This document shows positions 1 to 8,014 of a stretch of 22,904 nt of DNA, one piece after another. How positions within the stretch are numbered: the stretch's first letter is position 1; every line of letters begins with the position of its first letter. The notes below the pieces were generated by a model. It saw nothing but the letters and a program-made list of their open reading frames with translations, was not told where the DNA came from and ran no database searches. The translations under genes and the position numbers were made by a program. The stretch is from Anaerolineales bacterium (GTDB lineage Bacteria > Chloroflexota > Anaerolineae > Anaerolineales > Anaerolineaceae): assembly GCA_020060485.1 (NCBI GenBank), contig JAGVAB010000120.1, positions 1 through 22,904 of the forward strand, read 5' to 3'.

Positions 1-50
1 GGAGGGGAGTTCGAGGGGTGGGGTGAATAAACCCTGGTGATGCACAGACC
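1..50. repeat. Dispersed G-rich intergenic repeat, left copy
   Basis: The first 50 bases closely match the sequence near the other end of the window (from about 22838): both carry GGGGAGTTYGAGGGGTGGGG, then an A-rich break and a short hairpin of the form GGGT...AACCC, then GGYGATG. A shorter, related copy lies near 17443. The element is non-coding and its left part may continue outside the window. Confidence 0.6.
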
Positions 51-137
51 GTCTTTCGTCCGGCCTCGTGCCATCAATAAAAGAAGCAAATGGAAAATTT
101 ACTTTGAGAAAGCCATGCCCTGATCCCTTGTTTCACT

Positions 138-166
138 TTGCACGAAACCTCATTTCACTTTATAAT
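138..166 (+). promoter_or_regulatory. Sigma70-type promoter of gatCA, predicted leaderless
   Basis: A -35 box TTGCAC (138-143) and a perfect -10 box TATAAT (161-166) are separated by 17 bp. Transcription should start about 7 bases after the -10 box, at 173-174, which is the first base of the gatC ATG. There is no Shine-Dalgarno sequence in the seven bases between the -10 box and the ATG. Confidence 0.7.
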
Positions 167-173
167 CCCCCTC

Positions 174-470
174 ATGAGTCTAAGCCTGAACGAAGTCGAA
201 CACATTGCCAAACTGGCCCGCCTGACGCTCACTGATGAAGAGAAAGCCCTTTACCGCGAACAGCTTTCTGCCATTCTGGAGCATTTTGTCCAATTGCAGC
301 AGGTGGACACAGATCATATCCCGCCCCTGTCGAGCGTGCTGGCTGCCCAGACCGGCTTGCGTGTGGATGAGTCCCACCAGGAGCTGGATACCGATGTCCT
401 GCTCTCCAACGCCCCCCAGGCTGAAGACGGCCAATTCCGCGTGCCGCCAGTGAAGGACGGGAGCACATGA
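174..470 (+). CDS. gatC: Aspartyl/glutamyl-tRNA amidotransferase subunit C
   Basis: This encodes the small subunit of the GatCAB amidotransferase, which converts Glu-tRNA(Gln) (and/or Asp-tRNA(Asn)) to the correctly charged tRNA in the cytoplasm. The product is 98 residues, normal for GatC. It begins MSLSLNEVEHIAKLARLTLT, the typical family opening (V..IA.LA.L.L), and has the central VD(T/S)..IPP and C-terminal FRVPPV segments that wrap around GatA. An upstream in-frame ATG at 138 was not chosen, because it lies on top of the -35 box and the family start is at 174. The stop overlaps the gatA start (ATGA), so the two genes are translationally coupled. The mRNA is probably leaderless. Confidence 0.93.
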   Translation: MSLSLNEVEHIAKLARLTLTDEEKALYREQLSAILEHFVQLQQVDTDHIPPLSSVLAAQTGLRVDESHQELDTDVLLSNAPQAEDGQFRVPPVKDGST

Positions 471-1945
471 CCGCTCTCACCGATTGGACGCTTAAAGAAT
501 CCCTGAAAGCTCTGCAAAAGGGCCAGGTCTCCAGCCGCGAGCTGACCGAGGCCTGCCTGACACGCATTGAAGCCCTGCAGCCGCAACTGCACGCCTTTCT
601 GGCACTTACTCCAGAGCTCGCCCGCCAGCAGGCGGCAGCCGCTGACCGGCTGTGGGCCATCTGGCGCAAGGACAGGCACAACCCCATCCCGCCGCTGCTG
701 GGCCTGCCTCTGGCCGTCAAGGATGTGCTTTGCCTGGCGGATGTGCCCTGCACCTGCGGTTCGCATATTCTGGAAAACTTTGTGCCCCCCTTTGACGCCA
801 CTGCCGTTGCTCGTCTTAAAAAGGCTGGGGTGGTCACTGTCGGCAAGACCAACACGGATGAATTTGCAATGGGTTCTTCCACCGAGAACTCGGCCTACGG
901 TGCAACCGCCAATCCCTGGGATACTTCACGCGTGCCTGGCGGATCCTCCGGCGGCAGTGCGGCGGCGGTGGCTGCCCGTATGATTCCGGCTGCTCTGGGT
1001 ACCGATACCGGCGGCAGTGTGCGCCAGCCGGCTTCTTTCTGTGGGGTGACTGGCATCAAGCCCACCTATGGCCGCGTTTCGCGTTATGGCCTGGTGGCGT
1101 ATGGCTCATCACTCGATTCGGTAGGTGCCCTGGCCCGCACCGCTGAGGATGTGGCCTTGCTTTTGCAGGTCATGGCCGGCTATGACCTCAAAGATTCCAC
1201 CTCACATGATCTACCAGTTCCTTCTTTTAACCTGCCCGACGCGGCTGATCTGCACGGACTGCGCATAGGTGTTCCGGAGGAGTACTTCATCGAGGGCATC
1301 CAGCCGCAAGTGGAAGCGGCTGTGCGCCGGGCAATTGCCGAGATGGAAGCCCTGGGAGCCGAAGTGCGCCCGGTCAGCCTGCCCCATACCCGGTACGCCC
1401 TGCCTGTCTATTATCTCATTGCCCCGGCCGAAGCCTCGGCCAACCTGGCCCGCTTTGACGGTGTGCGCTACGGGCTGCGCGTTCCCGCCGACACCTTGAT
1501 CGACATGTACAACCAGACCCGCGGCGCCGGTTTTGGCCCAGAGGTCAAACGGCGCATCATGCTCGGCACTTATGCGCTCTCTGCCGGATATTACGACGCC
1601 TACTATGGCAAGGCGCAAAAAGTGCGCACCCTCATTCAGCAGGATTTTGTGCACGTCTTCGAGACTGTGGATGTGATCGCCGCTCCGGTGGCCCCCACCA
1701 CCGCCTTTCGCCTGGGCGAACACAGCGGCGACCCGTTGGAGATGTACCTGCAGGACATCTTCTCGCTGCCTGCCAACCTGGCCGGTGTGCCGGGTGTGGC
1801 CCTGCCGGTGGGTTTTGACTCGCAGGGTTTGCCCATCGGCATGCAGTTGATGGGCCCCCATTTTGGTGAGGAGGTTCTTCTGCGCACGGCGCACGTCTAT
1901 CAACAGGTTACAGACTGGCACCTGCGCAAGCCTGCTATGGATTAA
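467..1945 (+). CDS. gatA: Glutamyl-tRNA(Gln) amidotransferase subunit A
   Basis: GatA is the amidase-signature subunit that hydrolyses glutamine and sends ammonia through a tunnel to GatB. The product is 492 residues, the usual length. The Ser-cisSer-Lys triad is visible: Lys85 in LAVKDV, the cis-Ser in GGSSGGSAA (Ser160) and the nucleophile in [12 protein letters not shown] (Ser184). These spacings match those of characterised GatA proteins. The C-terminal part has the family's [15 protein letters not shown] and [11 protein letters not shown] segments. The ATG overlaps the gatC stop codon and lies in a cotranscribed gatC-gatA pair; gatB is not in this operon but about 6.3 kb downstream. Confidence 0.97.
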   Translation: MTALTDWTLKESLKALQKGQVSSRELTEACLTRIEALQPQLHAFLALTPELARQQAAAADRLWAIWRKDRHNPIPPLLGLPLAVKDVLCLADVPCTCGSHILENFVPPFDATAVARLKKAGVVTVGKTNTDEFAMGSSTENSAYGATANPWDTSRVPGGSSGGSAAAVAARMIPAALGTDTGGSVRQPASFCGVTGIKPTYGRVSRYGLVAYGSSLDSVGALARTAEDVALLLQVMAGYDLKDSTSHDLPVPSFNLPDAADLHGLRIGVPEEYFIEGIQPQVEAAVRRAIAEMEALGAEVRPVSLPHTRYALPVYYLIAPAEASANLARFDGVRYGLRVPADTLIDMYNQTRGAGFGPEVKRRIMLGTYALSAGYYDAYYGKAQKVRTLIQQDFVHVFETVDVIAAPVAPTTAFRLGEHSGDPLEMYLQDIFSLPANLAGVPGVALPVGFDSQGLPIGMQLMGPHFGEEVLLRTAHVYQQVTDWHLRKPAMD

Positions 1946-1953
1946 CTTTGAAA

Positions 1954-1983
1954 GATCCCGGTGCGAATGCCGGGATTTTGTTT
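1954..1983 (+). terminator. Rho-independent terminator after gatA
   Basis: A 7-bp stem ATCCCGG/CCGGGAT (1955-1961 and 1970-1976) encloses an 8-base loop and is followed by TTTGTTT. It lies 9 bases after the gatA stop codon and ends the gatCA transcript. Confidence 0.7.
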
Positions 1984-1997
1984 AGGCTTTCTGCTGA

Positions 1998-2026
1998 TTT
2001 TCAAGTGCTTCTTCTTGCTTTGTAAT
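1998..2026 (+). promoter_or_regulatory. Probable promoter of the M3 peptidase gene
   Basis: TTTTCA (1998-2003) and TGTAAT (2021-2026) are spaced by exactly 17 bp, with four and five of six matches to the sigma70 consensus. It lies between the gatA terminator and the strong ribosome site AAAGGAG upstream of 2053. Confidence 0.45.
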
Positions 2027-2052
2027 TGGATCAACCAAAGGAGAGATGAACC

Positions 2053-3762
2053 ATGTTTGACCGCCTTCCTGTGCCGCTTGACACATTAATGACCTGGAAT
2101 TGGGATGATTTTGCACCCTTCTTTGCAGACCTGGCCGAACGGCCATTGGCCACAGATACCCTGGAAGAATGGATGCAGGACTGGTCGCTGGTCAGCAAAC
2201 ATGCCAGCGAATTGTATAGCCGCATTTATGTGGCTGTTACTGGTAACACTGCCGACAAAGCGATTGAGCAGCGCCTGAACGACTTCATGGATCATATCTA
2301 TCCGCAGTTGATGACTGCGGATCAGAAGCTCAAAGACCGCTTGCTGGACAGCGGCCTGGAACCGGATCATTTTGCCGTGCAACTGCGCAACATGCGCGCC
2401 GACCGTGAACTCTTCCGCCAGGAAAACCTGCCCCTGCTGGCTGAAGAACATAAGCTGGGCAATGAATACGACAAGATCATCGGCGCCCAGACTGTGGAGT
2501 GGCAGGACGAGGAAGTTACCGTCGAGTCGCTGACCGTGCAATACAAGGATACCGACCGCAATGTGCGCAAGCAGGCCTGGGAACTGGAGATGAAACGCCG
2601 CCTGCAGGACCGTCAGGCGATCAACGAGAACTGGCAGAAGCTACTCAAACTGCGCTTGCAGATCGCTGCCAATGCCGGTTTTGAGAATTACCGCGACTAC
2701 CGCTGGAAAAACCTTAAGCGTTTTGATTACACACCCGATGATAGCAAAGCTTTTGGGGACGCCATTGAGCAGGTAGTCGTGCCGGCGGCCAGCCGTATCT
2801 ATGCCCGCTACTGCCAGCGCCTGGGCATTGACAGCCTGCGTCCCTGGGACCGCTACGCCGATACTTCCGGCCGGCCGCCACTGCGCCCTTTCCAAACCGT
2901 TGATGAATTGAAAAGCAAAACCTCGGCCATCTTCCATCAGGTGGATGCCCGGCTTGGCGGCTATTTTGACGTGATGGTCAGGGAAGGTTTGCTGGACCTC
3001 GACAACCGCAAGAACAAGGCCCCCGGCGGGTATTGCATCGACTTTGCCCTGGCCGGGCGGCCCTTCATTTTCACCAATGCCGTGGGCATTCATGACAACG
3101 TGCAAACCCTGCTGCATGAGGGAGGGCATTCCTTCCATGTCTTTGAGTCGGCTCACCTGCCGTATTATGCCCAGTGGGAGCCGCCCATGGAGTTCGCCGA
3201 AGTGGCTTCAATGAGCATGGAATTCCTGGGTATGCCCTACCTGACCATAGATACCGGCGGATTCTACCGTGAAGAAGAAGCCGCCCGCGCCTTCCTGGAA
3301 AACCTGGAATACAGCATCCTCTTCTGGCCTTATATGGCCGTGGTGGACGGTTTTCAGCATTGGGTGTATGAGAACCCGGCCCCGGCTGCCGACCCTGCCC
3401 GGTGTGATTCTGTCTGGGGTCAATTGTGGGACCGCTTCCTGCCCGGAGAGGACTGGCGCGGGCTGGAGGAAGAAAAGATGACTGGCTGGCATCGCAAGGG
3501 GCATATTCATGGCGTGCCTTTTTATTACATTGAATATGGTCTGGCACAGTTGGGGGCGGTGCAGGTCTGGCGCAATTCGCTCTCTGACCCCAAACAGGCG
3601 GTGGCTGATTATCGCAAGGCGCTTTCATTGGGCGGCACACGCACCCTGCCGGAGCTGTTTGAAGCGGCCGGCGCCCGCCTGGCCTTTGATGTCCCCATCC
3701 TGCGCGAGGCGATTGATCTGATGGAAGGCACGATTGAAGATTTGCTGGACAAGATCGGGTAA
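2053..3762 (+). CDS. M3 family oligoendopeptidase (PepF-like)
   Basis: A cytoplasmic zinc metallopeptidase expected to degrade short peptides. The product is 569 residues, similar to M3B oligoendopeptidase F proteins (about 560-600). The zinc motif HEGGH is at residues 355-359, and Glu383 in the following EFAEVAS segment sits 28 residues after the first His, the position of the third zinc ligand in this family. There is no signal peptide and no membrane segment, so it is intracellular. The start is set by the ribosome site AAAGGAG about 8 bases upstream. It appears to be a single-gene transcript between the gatA terminator and the promoter at 3851. The family assignment is firm; the exact peptide substrates cannot be read from sequence. 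Confidence 0.93.
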   Translation: MFDRLPVPLDTLMTWNWDDFAPFFADLAERPLATDTLEEWMQDWSLVSKHASELYSRIYVAVTGNTADKAIEQRLNDFMDHIYPQLMTADQKLKDRLLDSGLEPDHFAVQLRNMRADRELFRQENLPLLAEEHKLGNEYDKIIGAQTVEWQDEEVTVESLTVQYKDTDRNVRKQAWELEMKRRLQDRQAINENWQKLLKLRLQIAANAGFENYRDYRWKNLKRFDYTPDDSKAFGDAIEQVVVPAASRIYARYCQRLGIDSLRPWDRYADTSGRPPLRPFQTVDELKSKTSAIFHQVDARLGGYFDVMVREGLLDLDNRKNKAPGGYCIDFALAGRPFIFTNAVGIHDNVQTLLHEGGHSFHVFESAHLPYYAQWEPPMEFAEVASMSMEFLGMPYLTIDTGGFYREEEAARAFLENLEYSILFWPYMAVVDGFQHWVYENPAPAADPARCDSVWGQLWDRFLPGEDWRGLEEEKMTGWHRKGHIHGVPFYYIEYGLAQLGAVQVWRNSLSDPKQAVADYRKALSLGGTRTLPELFEAAGARLAFDVPILREAIDLMEGTIEDLLDKIG

Positions 3763-3850
3763 ACCTGACTTAGGCTTGATGAAGCCAGGGCTGGCAACCG
3801 GCGTTGTTTTCCCGATTGACAAATCCCCGGCACCGGATTGGTTTCAAAAA

Positions 3851-3894
3851 TGTTACAATTGGTAAGAACTATTCAGGGACTGAATTCAGGAAGG
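3851..3894 (+). promoter_or_regulatory. Extended -10 promoter and ribosome site of the nucleotidyltransferase gene
   Basis: TGTTACAAT (3851-3859) is an extended -10 element (TGnTACAAT). No good -35 box lies at the right distance; a TTGACA at 3816-3821 is too far away (32 bp). The ribosome site AGGAAGG (3888-3894) is followed by ATG at 3901. Confidence 0.45.
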
Positions 3895-3900
3895 TGAACC

Positions 3901-4911
3901 ATGGCAACAACAATCAAAATCGTCATACCCATGGCGGGCTGGGGCACGCGCATGCGTCCGCACACCTGGAGTAAACCCAAGCCGCTGATGCCTATTGCCG
4001 GTAAGACGGTTCTGGATTATGTCATCGACCAGTTCGACACCCTTCCTCCTGCTTTTGAGAAGGAATTTGTCTTCATTGTTGGCCAGCAGGGGGAGCAGAT
4101 CGAAGCCTACATGAAGCATCATCACCCTGATATTAAAGTCGACTTTGTCTTGCAAAAAGAGATGCTCGGCCAATCGCATGCGCTTCAACTGGCCAGCGAT
4201 CATTTGAAAGGCCCCATGTTGATGGCCTTCTCGGACACCTTGATCGAGACCGATCTGGCTTTCCTGGAAAATGAAACCTGTGACGGTATTGCCTGGGTCA
4301 AACCCGTGCCCGACCCGCGCCGCTTTGGCGTGGCCGAACTGGGCAGCGAAGGTCATGTGGTGCGGCTGATCGAAAAGCCAATGGATGTGAATAACAATCT
4401 GGTGCTGGTGGGCTTCTATTACTTCCGCAGCGGTGAGGCCCTGGTGGCTGCCATCAAAGAGCAAATGGCGCGCGGCAAGAGTCTGGGCGGCGAGTATTAC
4501 ATCGTCGAAGCCATTAACATCATGCTCGAAGACAAGATCGATTTTCGCGTCAAGCGCATCGAGACCTGGCTGGACACCGGCATCCCTGCCACCACCCTGG
4601 AAACCAACCGCTACTTGCTGGAAAACCGCGCCGACAACAGCGCCAATATCGTTGACCGGCCAGGGGTTGTGATCATTCCACCAGTGCATATAGATGAAAG
4701 CGCCCAGCTTGAATCAGCTGTGATTGGGCCTTATGTAGCCATTGGCAAGGACTCACGCATCACCGATGCCGTGGTGCGCAATTCCATCATCGGCGAAGAG
4801 ACTGAGATCAGCGGCGTGGTGTGTGAGAATTCCTTGTTGGGCAACAAGGTCTTTGTTGAGGGACAGGTCAGCCACTTGAACCTGGGTGACAACTCGCGCC
4901 TGGTCAAGTGA
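3901..4911 (+). CDS. Sugar-1-phosphate nucleotidyltransferase with beta-helix tail
   Basis: The enzyme would join a nucleoside triphosphate and a sugar-1-phosphate to give an NDP-sugar for cell-surface glycans. The N-terminal Rossmann-like NTP_transferase domain (about residues 5-235) has the signature GWGTRMRP (13-20) with KPKPLMP following, Asp112 in FSDTLI as probable metal ligand, and WLDTG (Asp225) as the second. Residues about 245-336 form hexapeptide-like repeats (VIIPPV, SAVIGPYVAIG, NSIIGEETEIS, NSLLGNKVFV), a left-handed beta-helix. This matches the long RmlA-like/GlmU-like class, for example glucose-1-phosphate thymidylyltransferase. The sugar and base specificity cannot be decided here. 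No other NDP-sugar gene lies nearby. The start is supported by a good ribosome site. Confidence 0.87.
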   Translation: MATTIKIVIPMAGWGTRMRPHTWSKPKPLMPIAGKTVLDYVIDQFDTLPPAFEKEFVFIVGQQGEQIEAYMKHHHPDIKVDFVLQKEMLGQSHALQLASDHLKGPMLMAFSDTLIETDLAFLENETCDGIAWVKPVPDPRRFGVAELGSEGHVVRLIEKPMDVNNNLVLVGFYYFRSGEALVAAIKEQMARGKSLGGEYYIVEAINIMLEDKIDFRVKRIETWLDTGIPATTLETNRYLLENRADNSANIVDRPGVVIIPPVHIDESAQLESAVIGPYVAIGKDSRITDAVVRNSIIGEETEISGVVCENSLLGNKVFVEGQVSHLNLGDNSRLVK

Positions 4912-4966
4912 TTTTTTGGGATTGCGCCGTACCCTGAGTGAAAGGGTAAGGATTTAATATCAAACG

Positions 4967-5185
4967 ATGTCTGGCATAGACCCTGTTGAATGTTACGCCA
5001 GCAGCAGCTACCCGCAGGAACCGCGGGTTGTGCATTGGCAGGGGCAGCGCCTGGTTGTGGTAGAGATTGAAGCACAATGGCGCCAGCCGGACGGGTTCGG
5101 ATTTCGCCTGCGCACCAGTGACGGGCAGCATTTTGCAGCCTTGTATTTGATCGGGGATGACCGCTGGCACGTGCAGCCAGCCTGA
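4967..5185 (+). CDS. Small 72-residue protein of unknown function
   Basis: I cannot assign a function with confidence. The 72-residue product is soluble, rich in Trp, Gln and Arg, and reads like a compact beta-strand domain: HWQGQRLVVVEIEAQW, then GFGFRLRTSDG, then FAALYLIGDDRWHV. This pattern (W-x-G-x-x-x-x-V ... W ... Y-x-L ... W) recalls small families such as DUF6504, but that is only a resemblance. The ATG is about 8 bases after an AT-rich TTTAATAT and has no ribosome site. A hairpin (TACCCT/AGGGTA, 4930-4948) lies just upstream. The gene ends 50 bases before the aminotransferase and could be cotranscribed with it. Confidence 0.6.
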   Translation: MSGIDPVECYASSSYPQEPRVVHWQGQRLVVVEIEAQWRQPDGFGFRLRTSDGQHFAALYLIGDDRWHVQPA

Positions 5186-5235
5186 GAGTTAATGGGATTG
5201 TCTGTCAATCATTCGTTCAGGAGGAACAATCAAAA

Positions 5236-6438
5236 ATGGGTGAAGCACCTCTCAAAACCGGGACACAAGTGAAACCGCGTGACACGTATCTTTCACAAAA
5301 GGTTACCTCGCTGCGACCTTCCGGCATCCGCAAGTTCTTTGACATTGCCGCCACCATGAAGGATGTGATTTCATTGGGCATCGGTGAGCCGGATTTCACC
5401 ACCCCGGACCCGATCCTCGCAGCCGGCTGCCGCTCATTGCAGCGCGGTGAGACTCATTACACTTCGAATGCCGGCATCAGTGAACTGCGCCAGGCGTTGT
5501 CCGAGCACATCCAGGCGTTATATGGCGTTTCCTATGACCCGGACAAGGAGATCGTGGTGACCGTGGGCGGGTCGGAGGCTGTCTATTTGGCCGTGACTGC
5601 CCTGCTCGAACCGGGAGATGAAGTCATCATTCCCACCCCGTGTTTTGTTTCCTACCAGGCTGAAGTAGCCCTGGCCGGCGGCGTGCCGGTGGAAGTACCC
5701 AGTTGCATGGAGGACAATTTTGCCCTCGACCCGGTCAGTATCGAGGCTGCTGTTAGCCCCCGCACCAAGGCCGTCCTGATCAGTTATCCCAACAACCCCA
5801 CCGGGGCGGTTGCCAGCCGCGAGACCCTGCTGGAACTGCTGCGCATCGCCGAAGAATATGATCTGGTGGTCATCTCGGACGAGATCTACGACCAACTGGT
5901 GTATGGCGATCACCAGCACGTGTGCTTTTCTGCCCTGCCCGGCGCCCGCCAGCGCACCCTGCTGCTGGGTGGTTTCTCAAAAGATTACGCCATGACTGGC
6001 TGGCGCATTGGTTTTGCCGCTGGCCCGGCCGAAATCGTCAGCGGCTTGGTGCGCATCCACCAGTACACCATCATGTGCGCCCCCACTACCGCCCAGGCGG
6101 CAGCCATCACCGCCCTCAAGGAAGGCAAGCCTTATGTGGATCAGATGGTGGCTGAATATGACCGCCGCCGCAAACTGATCGTCAGCGGCATGAACGAGAT
6201 CGGCCTGCCGACCTTTGAGCCCAAGGGCGCATTCTACTGCTTCCCCAAAGTCTCTGTTACTGGCCTGGATGACGAAACCTTCTCCGAGCGTCTGTTGTAT
6301 GAAGAGAGCGTGGCGGCTGTGCCCGGCTCGGCCTTTGGCGCCGGCGGCGAGGGTTTCATCCGTTGCTCCTACGCCACCGCCTACGACAAGATCGAGGAAG
6401 CCTTGCGCCGGGTGGAAAGGTTTGTGAAAAGGTTGTAA
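5236..6438 (+). CDS. Class I/II PLP-dependent aminotransferase
   Basis: A fold-type I aminotransferase of the aspartate/aromatic aminotransferase superfamily, 400 residues, the usual size. The PLP-binding residues are visible: Asn187 in YPNNPTG, Asp215 and Tyr218 in ISDEIY, the Schiff-base Lys249 in GGFSKDYAMTGWRIG, and the substrate carboxylate-binding Arg376 in GFIRCSYA. The early segment ISLGIGEPDFTTP is typical of the AspC/PatA-like subgroup. The amino donor and acceptor cannot be told from sequence; no biosynthetic neighbour gives a clue. The start ATG has the ribosome site AGGAGGAAC (about 5219-5227). A strong terminator follows the stop. Confidence 0.92.
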   Translation: MGEAPLKTGTQVKPRDTYLSQKVTSLRPSGIRKFFDIAATMKDVISLGIGEPDFTTPDPILAAGCRSLQRGETHYTSNAGISELRQALSEHIQALYGVSYDPDKEIVVTVGGSEAVYLAVTALLEPGDEVIIPTPCFVSYQAEVALAGGVPVEVPSCMEDNFALDPVSIEAAVSPRTKAVLISYPNNPTGAVASRETLLELLRIAEEYDLVVISDEIYDQLVYGDHQHVCFSALPGARQRTLLLGGFSKDYAMTGWRIGFAAGPAEIVSGLVRIHQYTIMCAPTTAQAAAITALKEGKPYVDQMVAEYDRRRKLIVSGMNEIGLPTFEPKGAFYCFPKVSVTGLDDETFSERLLYEESVAAVPGSAFGAGGEGFIRCSYATAYDKIEEALRRVERFVKRL

Positions 6439-6462
6439 TTTGGTTTTGGTTATGCTATTGTA

Positions 6463-6492
6463 GGGACAGGTTTCCAAACCTGTCCCTTTTTT
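6463..6492 (+). terminator. Strong rho-independent terminator after the aminotransferase
   Basis: A perfect 11-bp stem (GGGACAGGTTT at 6463-6473, AAACCTGTCCC at 6476-6486) with a 2-base CC spacer (so the innermost pairs probably open) is followed directly by TTTTTT (6487-6492). The stem shares the GGACAGGT/ACCTGTCC core with palindromes further right, so the terminator may derive from a dispersed repeat. Confidence 0.85.
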
Positions 6493-6840
6493 ATGCTGCA
6501 TTGCGAATTTAAGGGGGATTTCATGAATTGTGTATATTTATCCTGTCGTAAGGGAAGAGATACGAAAGTGGTTTGGAGAATAGCAAAAGGGCAGGTCGGC
6601 GACCCACCCTGCATCTGTTTGAAGGTTTTACTTCGTGGAGAATTTTTAACAAAATCAGGTTTACATTCATGGCAGGTGGACAGGTCTCCTGACCTGTCCT
6701 TACAAAAAGGTCTCATCAGGTTTGATTTCATCAAGCAATCAGGCAACCGTAAGTGTAGCAAGGTGGGCCGCTGGCATATCCAATGCAATCCATCACCCCA
6801 CCCGGATCAGGTTTCGGCAGAACCTGTTTGCGACTGCGAG
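6493..6840. repeat. Gene-free stretch with small palindromic repeats
   Basis: No convincing gene lies in these about 350 bases. They contain an imperfect hairpin with GCAGGT/ACCCTGC arms (6591-6612), a 9-bp palindrome GGACAGGTC-TCCT-GACCTGTCC (6678-6699), and a 47-base segment (6786-6832) matching the 3' end of the zinc-ribbon gene at 7444-7490. Part of the palindrome (CCTGACCTGTCC) recurs at about 8167-8178. Confidence 0.6.
6786..6832 (-). pseudogene. Fragment matching the 3' end of the zinc-ribbon gene
   Basis: By eye, 39 of 47 bases match 7444-7490, including exact runs of 14 and 11 bases. Read on the minus strand it would give FCRNLIRVG and a TGA stop, against FCGSLIRAG and TGA in the intact gene. 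It therefore looks like the decayed tail of a second zinc-ribbon gene, cut off on its 5' side by the acetyltransferase gene. A shared non-coding repeat is the other explanation, since the match continues for several bases beyond the stop codon. Confidence 0.4.
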
Positions 6841-6853
6841 GGAGGAAAACAGA

Positions 6854-7393
6854 ATGACAGACGATGCACCATTCACCCTGGCTGATCGTGATTTCACCTT
6901 TTGCTCTCTGCAGCCCAGCCAGGCCGGTGTATTGCAGCCATTGTTTGAGCAGTGCGCCGACTACACTTGGCTGGTGGAAGGGCAAGGTGTGTCGCCAGAC
7001 GCTGCCCGTCAAACCTTTGAAGAGGCACCACCGGGGCACTCCCTCGATCATAAATTTGTCTATGGCATTCTGAACCGGACGGGGGAGATCATCGGCGTAC
7101 TCGAAGGCATGCGCCACTACCCGGAAAAGGACGTGTGGTGGATTGGGCTTTTGCTGCTGGCACCCTCTGCACGCAGCCAGGGATTGGGGCGCAAGGTGAT
7201 TGCCGCCTTTGCTGATTTTGTGCAGGCACAGGGTGGGACTGCACTTATGCTGGGTGTGGTGGAAGAAAACCAGGCCGCTTACCGCTTCTGGCAGGGGCAG
7301 GGCTTTGCTTTGGTGCGCATCACCGAGCCGCGCACTTTTGGCAAAAAGACCCAGCGCGTGCTGGTTCTGCGGCGGGAGATGACTCTGGATTAA
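6854..7393 (+). CDS. GNAT family N-acetyltransferase
   Basis: A 179-residue acetyl-CoA-dependent acyltransferase of the GNAT fold. The acetyl-CoA pyrophosphate loop is RSQGLGRK (107-114), after the beta-strand WWIGLLLLAPSA, and the C-terminal motif B region reads ENQAAYRFWQGQGF, which is standard for the family. The substrate is not predictable. The ATG at 6854 is chosen over longer in-frame starts from 6722 because GGAGG (6841-6845) lies 8 bases upstream and the longer version would run through the repeat fragment at 6786-6832. It is monocistronic, converging on the zinc-ribbon gene with a terminator between them. Confidence 0.88.
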   Translation: MTDDAPFTLADRDFTFCSLQPSQAGVLQPLFEQCADYTWLVEGQGVSPDAARQTFEEAPPGHSLDHKFVYGILNRTGEIIGVLEGMRHYPEKDVWWIGLLLLAPSARSQGLGRKVIAAFADFVQAQGGTALMLGVVEENQAAYRFWQGQGFALVRITEPRTFGKKTQRVLVLRREMTLD

Positions 7394-7400
7394 ATGACAA

Positions 7401-7434
7401 CTTCCCCCAAAATAAAACCGGGGGAAGCTTTTGT
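7401..7434 (+). terminator. Terminator between convergent genes
   Basis: An 8-bp stem CTTCCCCC/GGGGGAAG (7401-7408 and 7420-7427) is followed by CTTTTGTT. It ends the acetyltransferase transcript. On the other strand the same stem follows the zinc-ribbon gene but with a poorer T-run, so it may work in both directions. Confidence 0.7.
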
Positions 7435-7450
7435 TCAATAAGACAATCCA

Positions 7451-8014
7451 TCACCCCGCCCGGATCAGGCTGCCGCAGAAGCTGCACGCGGTTGTGGTTT
7501 CATCGATCAACTGCATCTCATCCGGGTGGAGGCGTGCTCCGCAGTCCGGGCAGACAGTTGCAAAGATGTTCAGAGGTGTTTCTTTTGCCGCCGCGGGTTC
7601 CTTGTCCTCCGGCAGCCTGCTTTTCAGCCAGTCCTGCAGGGCATTTGCCTGATCGGTGTAGCCCAGCTCACTCAGTACATCCACACTGCGCCCGCCAAAC
7701 TGGTACATCTCGCCCCACCGTTTTTGGTCGGCCAGTAGCCCCAGGCCGCGTTGCACCAATTGCATGCCGTGATTGACTCTGTCGGCAACAAACAGGGCTT
7801 TGCCCGCCTGCAGAAACAGGATCGGCGCGCGGGGCATTTTTCGCTCGAAAGCGCCGATAGCCATCTTTTCATACAGCCCGGCTGCTTCCAGATAATTCCC
7901 GTTGGAAAAAAGCTGGTTGGCTCTTAACAATAAAGGGTGTGCGCGTGCCGCGCCAGCGCTTCGGTGGCCGAATCTGCGCGGCGGCAGGTCTCTTCTTGGT
8001 CTTTTGGGGGGCAT
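7451..8014 (-). CDS. TPR-like protein with C-terminal zinc ribbon
   Basis: A 187-residue protein I cannot name. The N-terminus is strongly basic (MPPKRPRRDLPPRRFGHR). Residues about 25-135 are helical and TPR-like (LLLRANQLFSNGNYLEAAGLYEKM is split by Gly/Asn turns; AGKALFVADRVNHGMQLVQR follows). The C-terminus has a four-Cys zinc ribbon: CPDC at 155-158 and CSFC at 177-180. The start at 8014 is set by AAAGGAG located 6 bases upstream on the minus strand; a long N-terminal extension from 8326 would overlap gatB and its promoter. Role is unknown; a zinc ribbon joined to helical repeats suggests a protein- or nucleic acid-binding scaffold. It is divergent from gatB. Confidence 0.78.
   Translation of the reverse strand: MPPKRPRRDLPPRRFGHRSAGAARAHPLLLRANQLFSNGNYLEAAGLYEKMAIGAFERKMPRAPILFLQAGKALFVADRVNHGMQLVQRGLGLLADQKRWGEMYQFGGRSVDVLSELGYTDQANALQDWLKSRLPEDKEPAAAKETPLNIFATVCPDCGARLHPDEMQLIDETTTACSFCGSLIRAG

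Noticed and set aside
3816..3821. TTGACA as -35 box of the nucleotidyltransferase promoter
   Set aside because: It is 32 bp from the -10 element, too far for sigma70.
6493..6885. 130-codon + strand ORF after the aminotransferase terminator
   Set aside because: It runs through palindromic repeats and the zinc-ribbon tail fragment and overlaps the acetyltransferase start; no ribosome site.
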